Shown in pieces: positions 22,801-35,500 of a stretch of DNA of 64,000 bases. Origin of the DNA: Trichobilharzia regenti (taxonomy: Eukaryota > Platyhelminthes > Trematoda > Strigeidida > Schistosomatidae). Numbering within the stretch: the stretch's first letter is position 1; the number at the start of each line of letters is the position of its first letter. The stretch lies in contig OX235266.1 of NCBI GenBank assembly GCA_944472135.2, positions 19,300,186-19,364,185 on the forward strand, written 5' to 3'. The notes beneath the pieces are model-generated. The model saw only the letters and a list, made by a program, of their open reading frames with translations. It had not been told where the DNA came from and ran no database searches. Made by a program: the position numbers and the translations under genes.

Positions 22801-25800
22801 TCTTCTTGTCAGTCTTAATAAGTTCAAAGGCAAAATATTTGATTGATGTTTTTGAGTGTTAATGCATCTGAAGGATGACAGTTATTACAGATACTCAGAA
22901 TCAAAAATTGTCTTGACAGATTACAAAAATTAATGGTCGACATATCTTTTGTGCAGCTTCGTTTACTCAAAGAATATGTTAATTTTGAAACGTCTTCAGT
23001 AGTCTAGGAGAATATGCAAAAATCTATGAAACATGAGCTAACATATGTCGACACTAATCAATAAGATACATCTTTATTCATATGAACTTCAATCGGTATT
23101 TCAACTACTCGAATGTTTGAAACAAATAGCTAAAACCTGAATCAACGATTATTGGTCAGTTAACTCCTACTATACCGCAGTAATGGGGTATTTGTTACCA
23201 TTCTGCTCAGTTCGGAGTATTAACAGAGTGCTGTGGTTATTACAAGTCCGCAGTACTGATTATCAACGTATACTTTCAATATTCCTTGATGTTGGAAAAT
23301 GAATAAAGTAACCCGCAGAAATCACTTATCGCCAGGGATTGCCTGTAGTTGCCAGGACTATGCACTAATCATTTGCAATCAGATTCAACTGTTTTATTAT
23401 TTCTTTACATTTTGAACGGCAGAGAGGACTTCAGTAGCGCATCTCCACATTTACTAGGCTCTACACTGCCATTTTCAGCCAGCTCCACGACTTCTTAACT
23501 GGCTTCATTTCATCTTCACATACTCTTCTTCACGTCACTAATGCACCCACCCGCAAATCGTTGCTTTACATTTGCATTTCACCTTGCAGCCTGTCTGATA
23601 TGTGATGTTACCTGAAAGTCTCCACAGAGCATGTCCAGGCCATCTCTATGTCCTTATCTATGTCCACTGAGCAATGTATCGTTGGTTGATGCACTGCCTT
23701 TCAGAATCCTGCGTTAAATTATCCTCTCTGGTGGCAAACTGTTTTATCTTCAAAATCGAGAGTGGTTGTCAGCTACTGATGAACTACTGAGGTGACCTGT
23801 TCGAAACACCATTTAGTGACTACCCACTAAGTCTTTAAACCGTACAGAACCAGGGGATATATGGATATGAGAGATAAAAACCAGTATCTCTTTCCACCCT
23901 ACTTCAGATCTCTAAAGTGGTTTCTTGACCAAAGCAGACCCAACTAGACCCTGCAAAATAGCTATACTCGCAAGAACATCATTCCGAATCTCGAAAACAA
24001 TGAAGTTAACAATACGAATTAAATTGCTAAGCGAAAATCATAATTTACCGCGGCTAGTTTGTAATGATTCGATTTTTTTCAAGTTTAACTACGGATCGAT
24101 ATCGGTCAGAGAATCACTGAATACTATAGAGTACTGGATAGTTGATACTTCCTACTTTGACTCTTCAGAATTACGCACGCGCTGGACAAGAATACAGGAT
24201 GTTTCGGTCACAAATCCAGCTCGTAGACTATTCGGCCACTGAGACTCAACTCAATGGCCAATGAATAGTGAATTCTATCAATTCCTGATTTTGATCAAAC
24301 CCCGTACACTCCACTAGCTGATGTCAATCCATGATGAAACTGGAGGTAGATCACACTGGCTACAAAACAACTTTTGAAAATTAATCTGAATAGCCCTTTA
24401 GTGCCTGCAGTTCTAGTGAGAATTCGTGAAGAGTAGCATCCACCCAGTTGAGAGGGGCGACAAATACTCGTCGTCGACATTGGCTGGTGGTCGCACCAAA
24501 AAAGATAAAGTGGTAGCAGATAGAACTTATGGACCATTAAGTCGAGTCCCAATGGCTGAATGGTCTACGAGTTTGACTTGTAACCAGAGATTCTGGCTTC
24601 ACTTCCCAGTAGGTGAAAACTAGAAATAAACAGCTGTTGAGTACTTCGTCGTTTTTTTCAATGGTTTCCTCACTAACATCAGTCCAAGGTCAAAAGTGAA
24701 GATTATGGCAGTTTTCTTTATCAAATTTTTCATATTTAGATGAAGTCAACATTTAATTTGACTGAATACCTTCAACAGTTTACCGGTATATGGTCGTTAC
24801 TTCGCAAAAGTTTATTGGACAATGTGAAATCATTTCTCAGTAAAGAGAAACAGCAGGAAATTGATAACATTTTAACACTGACATCTTATCTTATATCTGT
24901 TATCGGATATTTATTAGTCACTCTTCTCATGTCCTGTATAACACTGCTGACAGTCTACTGTATTTTGCATACAACAGACGCATATGAAAGACAGCTGTTC
25001 GTCTGTCAAATCAATTCTAAAGGTGAGTCTGCTCTATTGCTTTGTTGTCCTTCATTCCATAATGATCATGATGTGTTTGGTTGATAGAGTTGCTAAGGTA
25101 TCCAAACTAATTACCATTAAATTAGTTGACATTTGCAAATTAGTTAGCTGTAGTGACTAGCTAACTAGAATGCAAGACGATTTCATTGATCTGGGTATTC
25201 ACTTAATGTACTCAACGGCAAACGAGCTAAATGACTATCATGTGTTGAGATCACTTCGATCTGACTAACTACCATTAATAACAATAATAATTTTTGCTTT
25301 ATTCCAAATACAGTACTAATGATACAACAAAGAATTTTCAGCATTCAGTACCATATTGCATCTAATTTACTCAAAACGACAAAAAAAATTACGTAATAAT
25401 AACAAAACGTTGTTATAGCAGCTATGTAGCAAATTACAGCATGCGATAAGGAGAAATATATGCATAAAGTATAAAATTGTAGTAATAGTAGTAATACCAA
25501 CTAAAATAAAATAGCAGAGTTATATTTAAACGATTGAAAGGCTGTCAGCATAAAATTACAGAAAGATGAACGATTCACTTTGCTAATTACATAGTAAATT
25601 ATATTTGTCACGTCTAACAGTATCTCCTTCACATAAAATACGGGCTAAGTACGGTATTGTAGAATTTTTGTACTTAATGGTGTGAACACATAACTTTTTA
25701 TATTGACTTCTCGTCCTACCTGATAAAATGCAAGGGGATAGTTGTGAATAAAGGGGTGGGGTGTAGGAGGTTTGATAGTATGGCTTTTGCCCATTTTATG

Positions 25801-26486
25801 CAGGATGAAAAGACTGGTCTAAAGAAGACAAACAGAACTAGATCTATAGTAAATGTAGGGGTTGAGTCAGTTTCTTCAGAACGCACAGCTCCGATTTCCC
25901 GAAGTATGTTGCGGGGCTTCTGCGGTACACAGAATTGGGATTTTTGTTTACTTTAAAATGACTCCGAATGAATGAGTTAGTTGAGATGCTGTGATACGTG
26001 GTGACAAGGTGGTCGATTATGCCGTTTCTGATGAAACCACTGCCTCTTCTTTGCAGCCGTGCTGGGTAATGTTATCTAACACATTTTAATAGGACCTTCA
26101 TATTCATTGAAATACAGTGGATAACATTAAAGAGCTGTTTTAATAACGTCGACTTTATTTTAAATGTCCAAATGAACATTTTCCTCCTGTTTAAGCACGA
26201 AGTATGATGTTTAGAAATCCAATAAACAATGAAGACAGTTGGTGGTATGGTTACAATGGGGGCTTACATTGGGATTAGTGATTCAAGGTCACTAAGTGGC
26301 ATTAATGAATGATCATGTTGTCGTGGTGTGATACAGACAGTGTGTACCAACGAAATATTATTCTCACATATTCTCACAGTTCAATTCGCCATAAGCAACA
26401 GAACACAATGTGTCGAATTGAACATTCTGTTTGATGTTAGAGACAGAATACTTCTCCCACGGTTATATACTACATTAACAAAAGAA

Positions 26487-26528
<42 letters not shown>

Positions 26529-29500
26529 AACATTCTATTTCATGTCGTTTAATGTTAACCGAAAACGTACGCTCAGCGATTGGTTAACGAATATAAACTG
26601 TAGATATGTGAACAACGGTTCCTCCGTATCTTGTCTTCTGCTGTTACTCTGTTAGCAGTTTACAACCTGTTTCTTTAAAATAAACTTCATTTTGAAGTGA
26701 ATCCACAGTCAAGTTTTATTCCTGCATGGAGGATTTCATCATCAGCTGACATCAAACCCCGGTAGTTGCGTACTGCTGAAGAGCTCCAAACTAGGCCGAC
26801 GAAACAGCTGTCCAGTACTCCCAGGTTTTTCAGTGGTCCTCTGACTGATGTGTCAGCTCATGATGAAATCCTCCATGCAATCAAACAAAAAATCCCTATT
26901 TAAATGTTGGTTTTTAGGGATTTAGTTGATTGGTAACAGGATTTCATCATGAGTTGACATTGGTTAGAGAACCATTGGAAAACCACCACTGAAGTACTGG
27001 ACGGCTGTTTCGTCAGCCTAGTTTGGGACTCTTCATCAGTACGTACCCACCGGGGTTCGAACCCAGGACCTTCTGGTCCCTACAAAACTAGTATTCTAAA
27101 GTTTTATTCTGTTCAATAACGTACCACTTGTTATTTTCCCTGTGTTTCTTTTGTAGACGATCAGAGAAAAGTATACACATTACAATTTTATGGAGTGGAT
27201 GGTGCAAAATCTGTTCTCCTCCTCGAATTAAATCGAACTGTTTATCTTCCGCATATTAATAATCCAGTGCTTATAAAGTGTATAACTATCACATGTACAG
27301 TGTTGAGTCTTTGTGTAACAATTTTAATTCTATCAGCTTTATTCCTCATACTGCCATTGTTAATTATCACAGACACAGAAGTGTGTCGTTATGCGAATGC
27401 GGATTCAGGAATTGTGATAACCGATCTTGTACTGGATCTTTATCTTCAATATGAATGGATAAATTCTTTATTTACAAACAGGACACTTTCAAATCAGGTG
27501 CTGAATTTGTTAAATTTCCCAGCACCTAAACGTGTTTATTCAACACTAAGGAATAAATGTAAGCCATCCATACTAAATGGTAGTCAGGCCAGTCAACGTT
27601 ACGGTCTATTGAAACTATTGAACTACGGTGATATAATCAATTTTGAGAAGGTATTGTATTCGCCTGAATTACAACAGAAGATAAATGAAACGGAGAAGTG
27701 AGTTGTGAGTTTTGATTTTTCCTCATCTGCTTCTATTAATGTATTAATTCGTTTCGAAATCTTGCTCGAAGGTACTGAGATAGAATATCTGCAGTCTCAG
27801 AAGGGTTTAAATTTACTTCCCGGAACAGGTGTTTGATGTCCGAGAGTTGACTGCTGAATCCAAAGGACCATTTATCAATGAAAATTTACTTAAAGATGTA
27901 GTAAATTATTACACGCAAGCACTCTTATTAAAAGGGACACAGTAAAGCGGTAATGTTTGTCTGTGATTCCTAGAATATTTATACACACATCAAAAACTCT
28001 GGAAATATATTACTTTTACTTGGTGTTAGTACATGCTTTCCATTGCAGTCGTAGAATAGCTGGGGTGAACTGTTCTACCCAGTTTGTGTGCATTTTATCA
28101 TTATTCTCTTGGATTCCGAGGGGAACGTACCTCTTTTACAACATATGGGAATTTCACTGTCTTATGTGCCCCCGAAATCCCTATAAGCCTCTTATTTCTC
28201 CTCAGACGATCTCCTTCATGTCGCCCTCCACCAACAACTGGTTGTCCACCATTTAAATTCTACCCAAGGACCTGCCTTAAGTGTGATGGCAATCAATGGT
28301 GACATATCTACATTTCCCTCATCATACTGGTTGGGCGTTTGGTCCTCGTGGGGTCTCCGATTGAGTACCTAGCTGATTTTCTTATCAGACCTACCGATCG
28401 ACTGACCATTTGAAATTCAGTTCCAAGCAGAGTGGATGAGTGTTGGTGAAGATCTGAAGCTTACTAGAACTGCTCAACATGACGCTCCAAGTCTCTGAAC
28501 TATATCGAAGCACTGATTTCAAATAAGTGTTAAAGATATCAATCCTGTTGTTAAAGGTGAGTGTAACGGATTTCTACAATAAATCAGAATATGGAAGGTC
28601 TACTTTACAGACTGTAGCTGAATTTTACAGTTCGATCTGCCTAGATAAATATAACGGATCACTTCTTTCATACTTCTGAAAATGGTAGAGATTGAAGTTT
28701 TTCGTTGTTGGTTAGGTGCCTTCGTCGTCTCTGTCTCCATTACGTTCACTTGAAGTCGTATTTTCGCCTCCTCATTTGGCTATTTGCTAGTGTCTAAGTT
28801 TTTGTCTTCAAGTTAGTGTTACATTGACATAATTATCGTGCAGATCTCGTTGGTTTAGTGTATAGCCACCTTCTGTCTCCGGACGAGCTATTGCATGAAC
28901 CAGTCCACCACAATCAGCAATATCGTTGGTGATAGCAGATAACCTACTCATGCTTCTCTGGGTTTAAAAATTATTATTACTATTACTGACAGCCATAGGA
29001 GGCATGAATATCGGTGACATAAATTATTATTATTCCCTTTGGTTCCAAGTGAAACATGGAGCCTCAAAAATACATCTCCACTTTCTTCTGTTTTCTGCTG
29101 TCCTATTCAACTGCGTCCAATATTGATCTCTCATCTCTTCCTCACGTGAACTCCTCCATGTCACTCTCGCACCAACGACCCACTCGTCTCTTCCTACTAA
29201 GATTCCACTCGAGTGGTGGCCTTCATCGTGCGCGATGTCATTCGACGGCCTGCTGAACGTATCCCCATCCAATCCATCTCCATTTTCTCCTACATATTTG
29301 TTGAGCGATCGGCTCTCCGTTGATTCGTCAATTGTCAAAATTTCTTGTTACTTACTATTTCTGGCTATCTATCTGATCTTCAGTATAGAGCCAGCGAAGT
29401 AGACAGCTGTTTATAAAAGTCTTTAACTTGTTAGACATGCTTCTTGTGACAGGCTGACCAATTTTCTGGCCCGTATAGAAGAACCGACTTCACATTTATG

Positions 29501-32500
29501 TTGAACAGAATCCGAATCCTGTTCTTTATGCTAGCTGAGTGGATAAGATTTACAAACTGTGTTCAGGTTGATGAAGGCATATCTAGCCTTTTCAATTATG
29601 GTTGGCTGGGTGTGACATCTTATTCCATTCCCTCTATCTGCGGTTCGAAACTTGCTTCCTAGGTAAGTGCAGGAAGTTTCCCTTCTCAAATTTATCCCGT
29701 TGATGGTGATTGGTGCTGGTTTCTGTTGCTGTTGTTTAGTTATCTGCATCACCTCCGTCTTTCTCTATATTCACCTGAAGTCTCGTCTTCGCTACTCGCC
29801 TCTTCTGCCAGTTTTGTTGGTTTCCACCTGCAAGTCTTCAGGTTTATGTGACATTAGAAAGAATCATTCACACGTGAAGTCCAGATCTGCTACAGTCTTC
29901 TTATCGGTCCAGCGTATTCCCATCTTCTCACTCCCAACCACAGTCTGGCGCATATTCCAGTCCATCACAATTAGGAATATCATCGGTGGTAATAGGCAGC
30001 CAGACTTGCCTTACTCCTGTATGCACTTCAAACTCCTTGCTGAGTTTTCCTTTGTGGATCACCTGACACGTGTTATTGTCATATAGCAGTTTAATGAGGT
30101 TGATGAAGACTTGGGTCACGCCTTAGCGTTGAAGCATTCTCCAAGGGGGCATGAGCAACAGAACAGTTTGTGCACCTGTTAGTTATTAAATTCAATATGA
30201 CATCATCCGACCAGGGATAGTTCTAGGTAGGGTGAATTTCCAAGGTCATAAATAACGTATTACTAATTATTTTTATTTATTATTTAATTCCTTTACGTTT
30301 CAAGTGGAGCATAAGACTTCAAGCTAGAGCTTTGAAGTTTCGATAGTTGTTATCTTATTTTTACGAGTCAGGCTTGCTTGTCTTACATTAGCTTAACCTT
30401 CCTTCCTTACCAGGCTTTTTAGCGGCTTAAGGAGGTTTAGGAGTGCGTCGGCCGGAAATCAAACCACGGACCACATGCGTGGTTAGCCAGCGTTCTACCG
30501 CAGAACCACCTTCACAAGATGTTACTGCATTTAATCTTTTTTTTCATACACCAAGAGTCCCTAATGGGAACGGTATATCTATCTGTAATCTTATACTTCA
30601 CATTCTCCCATCATTCGAACAGTATGGATTATCATAATGTGCTGTAATATAAAGATGTACTAAGTTCAAGATGAATTCCATAGATCTTTAGAAAGAATAT
30701 GTCTCTCTTAAATAGGATATTAGATCAGATAAATCCGCATGACTCACCGAATGAATGGGAAGCCTAACTGACGTATAGTCTGAAGAGTTTAGTCCTTGTT
30801 CTTGGTTTGATTGTGGATACTTAATGGTTGAAAGATTGCGTCAATCTAGGAATAAACAGTTTTGTAGACTGAATTCTTATTCAGTAACCGACTATCTGAT
30901 ATTCGCTCAAAATGAAATCAGACCCATACAACAAACACTTCACTTAACATCAGTTAGATGAAGGCAGTGTTGAGAAATATGAGTGTAAAATTTGACCATT
31001 GCTGTTTAATGTATAATTCCATATTATATACGATTATTCGATATAGCGCGTTGGCACAGTGCTCATAGTCAAATCATTGATGTTCCTTCTACATAACCTG
31101 ACTCATTTATCTCTATTCCGTCCTGTTTCTTAGTACAATTTTCAGCATATCTGGAACTGCTTCAGTGATGTCGGGCGCACGAAATTTTAGGGAATAACGT
31201 CGTTACGACCAGGCTTTGCTGAGTTTTGGGATCTCCTACCATGACTAAAATGCTCCCTCAGAATATGACACTTTCGAACTTGAAGGTGAACTAGATGTTG
31301 TCTACTAATACGCTGACATGTGTGAAGAAATTGTGTATATGCTCCGGTTCCATCATACCTCCACATATCTCTACTGTAATCTAGGAACCGCAACAAACGT
31401 TATAACAGATTTCCGTTCGTATTTGGCCATAAATAGGTCTGCCAATACTAGGAATTTTGGAGATCTCGTTGTAAACCCATGTTGAAACTGTAACGACAGA
31501 AAACGAGAGATTTGATTAGGAATGCTTATTTGGAATTTTAGTGACTCTATATAACGAAATTCAGTACACCATTTCTTCAAACCACCGTCTACAAAGATAT
31601 TACGTGTTGTGCTTGATACTTCTGGCCTTCATATTACGTTTCTTTTCACGTCTCCCATGTACCTCAGCAACGCTATTATATTTGCTTTCTCTGAAATCGA
31701 ATCCATCTCTCTGTTATTTGATGTATTTTATGCCGATGAACGTCCCTTTTTATACTACTGATAAATCCTATCAGTAACACACGCTACAATATCAATTAAA
31801 TCTACCCAAAACAGAATTTTGACTAGCATTTATTAAAAATTGATATTTTAACTGAGAAACGACTTTATTGACTGTTTTTGGTTCATCTTTTTCTTTTTCA
31901 ATCACTCCTACTTCGTTTTGTCACTCTTTTACACCAACAAGTTCAACTGTCAATGAGATCGTGAAAATGGATTTCTCTGCATTCATACCATCAGATTTGG
32001 ATAGTTTAACAACACTGGTGAGAAAATTATCCGTTTATTTAGATGGAAAAGATTATAAGGTGAGCGAAATATGTAAACTTATGTCCTGTTTTGTATGTTA
32101 AAATAACGATAATAATCACAAATATAGTAAGTGAGTACTGGGCAGTTGTTTCGTCCTGGTTTTGAACTCTTCAATGTTAGTGAATTTGACAATTCGCCTA
32201 AGAGTGGATTGGGATTCATGGAGGCGATCGGATGATAAAAGCATTCTAAAATGTACTAAGAAGGATGAATTTTGATGGATGTCAAAGCAAAATGGTCCAC
32301 TGGTTCTAGCAGGGCAGAGTATGATGTTTACACGCAGAATGCAAGCAGTCATAAAACAAAAAAATCCCTATGAAAACATGGCTAGATGAATCATTTTTGA
32401 CTAATTTTACGGCCTTCTCTCTTTAATTTAGTTAACTGTGTTTTTGAAGAAGTAATTTGTATGCAGTATTGAATGTCTTATAGTAGGGGAGCTTAATTTT

Positions 32501-35500
32501 CGCCGGTAAACTCATCAACAACAGGATTGCAGTGATTGTATTCTCATAGGGGTGGTTGTCTACGCAAAACTTCATTTTGAGTGATAGTGTTTATGCTCAC
32601 GCTGCATTTTTTTAAATGAAAACAAATTTGTTACCATCTGATTCTTTACGGGTTAATCGTTTTATTTATCCAGTCAGTCATGAGACAGATCTTCACACAA
32701 ATAGTTCTTGGTAAATTCAATCTAAAACTGACATGTCACATTATCATCGGACGTCAGGTCAGTCCACTGAATGAAATTTAAGACTTAGCGTAACAATGGA
32801 GTCCAGGACTGTTTTGAATTCCATTCTCTAAGGGACTCAACATTTGGATGTGCCTGTGATTGATTATGTTCCTAGTAAAACCCGAAGCTAACAGCCATCG
32901 TCTTAAACGTCAAAGCACTATTTGTCAGACCAGTTGACCACCTCTGATAAAATCGACCATCAGGTACACTAAGGCATCTCCGGCAACCGCCTTCTCTTTT
33001 TCATCATAGTTTCATAGAATATATATTGCAAATAATAAAATTGTTCTCAATGATGTCACCAGAATGGGGTAGTTGTCATAGATAACCAAGACGGCTTTAA
33101 TTTCGGAACAACTTTCTTCAACCTAGATAAACGGCAGTAGAATGAAGCATTTATCAGAAAACGTAAGGTTATCTTAATGAGAAGATGACAGACTAAGTCA
33201 AATACCCCGTATCAGATGCACTTTCAACCATCTAAGAAGTCCTGAGGAGAACGAAGCTAACATACAAGATTCTGCTGATGGTCATCACTGAACAAGCAAC
33301 TTCAAATAGGTATTCAGAGCAGTTTCATCAAAACATATATTTATTCACGGCTCATATGTGCTTCATCAATTAGGTCGATGCATTTGATTCACATATATCT
33401 AATCAAAATCTCGGGTATAAATAAGTATTTTAAGATTATTCTTGTTGCAAAAGAGGCGGATCTTGTGTCTAAGCAGATCATTGGATAATTGATGATGTTT
33501 AAAGCAATGAGTGCTAGGTTCAAGTGTCTTCGGGAATACCATGATTTTACTGAGGATGCATATTCGTCCATCTGAAGAGTCCACATAAGGATGAAATGCA
33601 CGTCTTCGACTCGATCATATGAAACTCAAATAATTCAAATCTGATTCATTCGAATTCTATGTGGTTTTCAGCATTGCCAGTACTGTCGTTGTCTAAATAC
33701 CCAGTTATCATTAATAAACATTTCTTAAGCACGACTGAGAAACACAAGTGATTTATGTGAACTTCATCCGTGAAGACTGTGGAAAAGAGCGAGTTAACAT
33801 GTCAACTGTGATTTGAAGAAAAGAACGAAGTGCAATGCGATGATAGACTTCTAACTCCGAATGCCCTGAATGCTTCACAGATGTGTATTGTGTACCTATA
33901 CACAACCGATAACAGGTATGACATCATAAGTAAAGGAACATTCCACACATCAATGTTGAACCAACAACTTTCACACCTTATTACTGTTATATTACAGGAG
34001 TGAAAATTTGAAATATAACTGCAGATAGGATAATTGCATGAACTAATGCTCACTATATGAGGGATAAAAAGTGATTTCAACTCTAGGTTTCTTTGGAATA
34101 GCACAAGGCTTCAAGCTTCATCCCCGAAGTTCCAGTAGCAGTGTCTTCTTACAGATTGTGGATTCCAGCACAGCCATTTTCGATAACAAGACGAACTCGG
34201 TGATTATTTAGCCAATAGAGGCCGAAATAGATTGAGTTGCTCTATATCAGTCACACTGACTAAAACTAATTCCTTTTCAAGGTAATCTGGTCGTCAGATG
34301 GCTGTTTAGTGCACATGTAGCTGAGATTAGAGCTAGAGAGCGTTGATTTATTCTGGTTAAGGACTTAACTCTATATATTTGCAAACTAGTCAAGTTTATT
34401 GTTAACTATTTATCACTACTACTGATATTATGTTAGTAGTATATGCTGTAGGCCTCGTGTTTTTTGTTTTTTATTTGTATCAGTCTACAATTCAAGAAAT
34501 CAATAAATTCACATCACTGAAACCAAAGATTTTGGAATATTTATCAGTAATGCGAAGCTTTGCTCAGCTTAACAATCAGGCTAACAGCTTAATCGATATA
34601 ATTATACAGATAAATAATTCACTGGTGACGTATGATCAGATTTCTGCCTCTCTAAATGCTTTAACTTCTCCTTTTGAACAACTTGATGCCAACAGAAATT
34701 TAACAGGGAAATTTGATGAAATATTCAATGGATTAAAGAATTTTCGAATTGTAAGTGTTGTTTTTTTGTGGTTCCTGTTTGTGCTGGAATTTTGTCAGTT
34801 TATCCATAACATTATTGACTGCATATGGTTATGTGGTGATCTTCACGATGTTTTGAATGAAAGTTTTCTGTTGGTTGAGGATCTTCGAAAAGTCGCTTAA
34901 TATTCTTCTTTTGGATTCGAAGTGAAATATATGGCTTCAGAAGCACATCACTTCGTTCTCTATAGTCCCCTTCAGCTGCCCCCTTGGTTGCTGATAACCT
35001 TAAATCTCCTCATCATACGACCTCCTCCATGTCACCGTCGAATGAACAACACACCAATCTTTATTCAGTTCTCAATGGAGAGTCTTCCTTCCTGATGATT
35101 TGCCTCAACTATCCCTTCGGCGTATTTCGAATCTACCTCGATATCCAGCGGTATATTTGTTGGAGGATTGGTAGGTTCTTGGTTGGTTCATTACCAAAAT
35201 TGCTTATTTCTAATTCCTCCAGATCATCTTTCTGATCATTAGTGTAGAGAGAAGGCATCAGATAAATTTAATCTTTGACAGAACAATAATCCACTACAAT
35301 GCCCATGTTCAATTCTTATATAAATAAGCGCTTCAGTAATCCGTGATTTTCAGTGATTCTCTAACTGACGTCATTTCCTGAACGGTCTTTAACAATAAAC
35401 ATGCGTGCGTGACTTCTGATCATACCATCCTATGCGAGTAAAAATGGGATTGGTGAAATGTTTAAGTGACAGAGCACAAAAACTAAGTGGTACCAAGGAA

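Larger units (their letters stand above)
25023..27156. other. intron 5: mostly unrecognised, with the inverted repeat pair at its right end
   Basis: 25,250-25,700 is AT-rich with ATT/AAT short repeats. A (TA)n run lies at 26,491-26,524. The right 450 bases hold the inverted hammerhead-like repeats listed separately. Confidence 0.4.

Noticed and set aside
26328..26552. ORF through a (TA)n run
   Set aside because: The Ile/Tyr repeat is a microsatellite read-through; the same holds for ORFs at 13,713-13,965.
34430..34483. Hydrophobic stretch MLVVYAVGLVFFVFYLYQ as an extra membrane segment
   Set aside because: It lies upstream of a strong acceptor (TTTGTATCAG at 34,483) and is an intronic T-rich tract read by chance. 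The family needs no membrane segment there.
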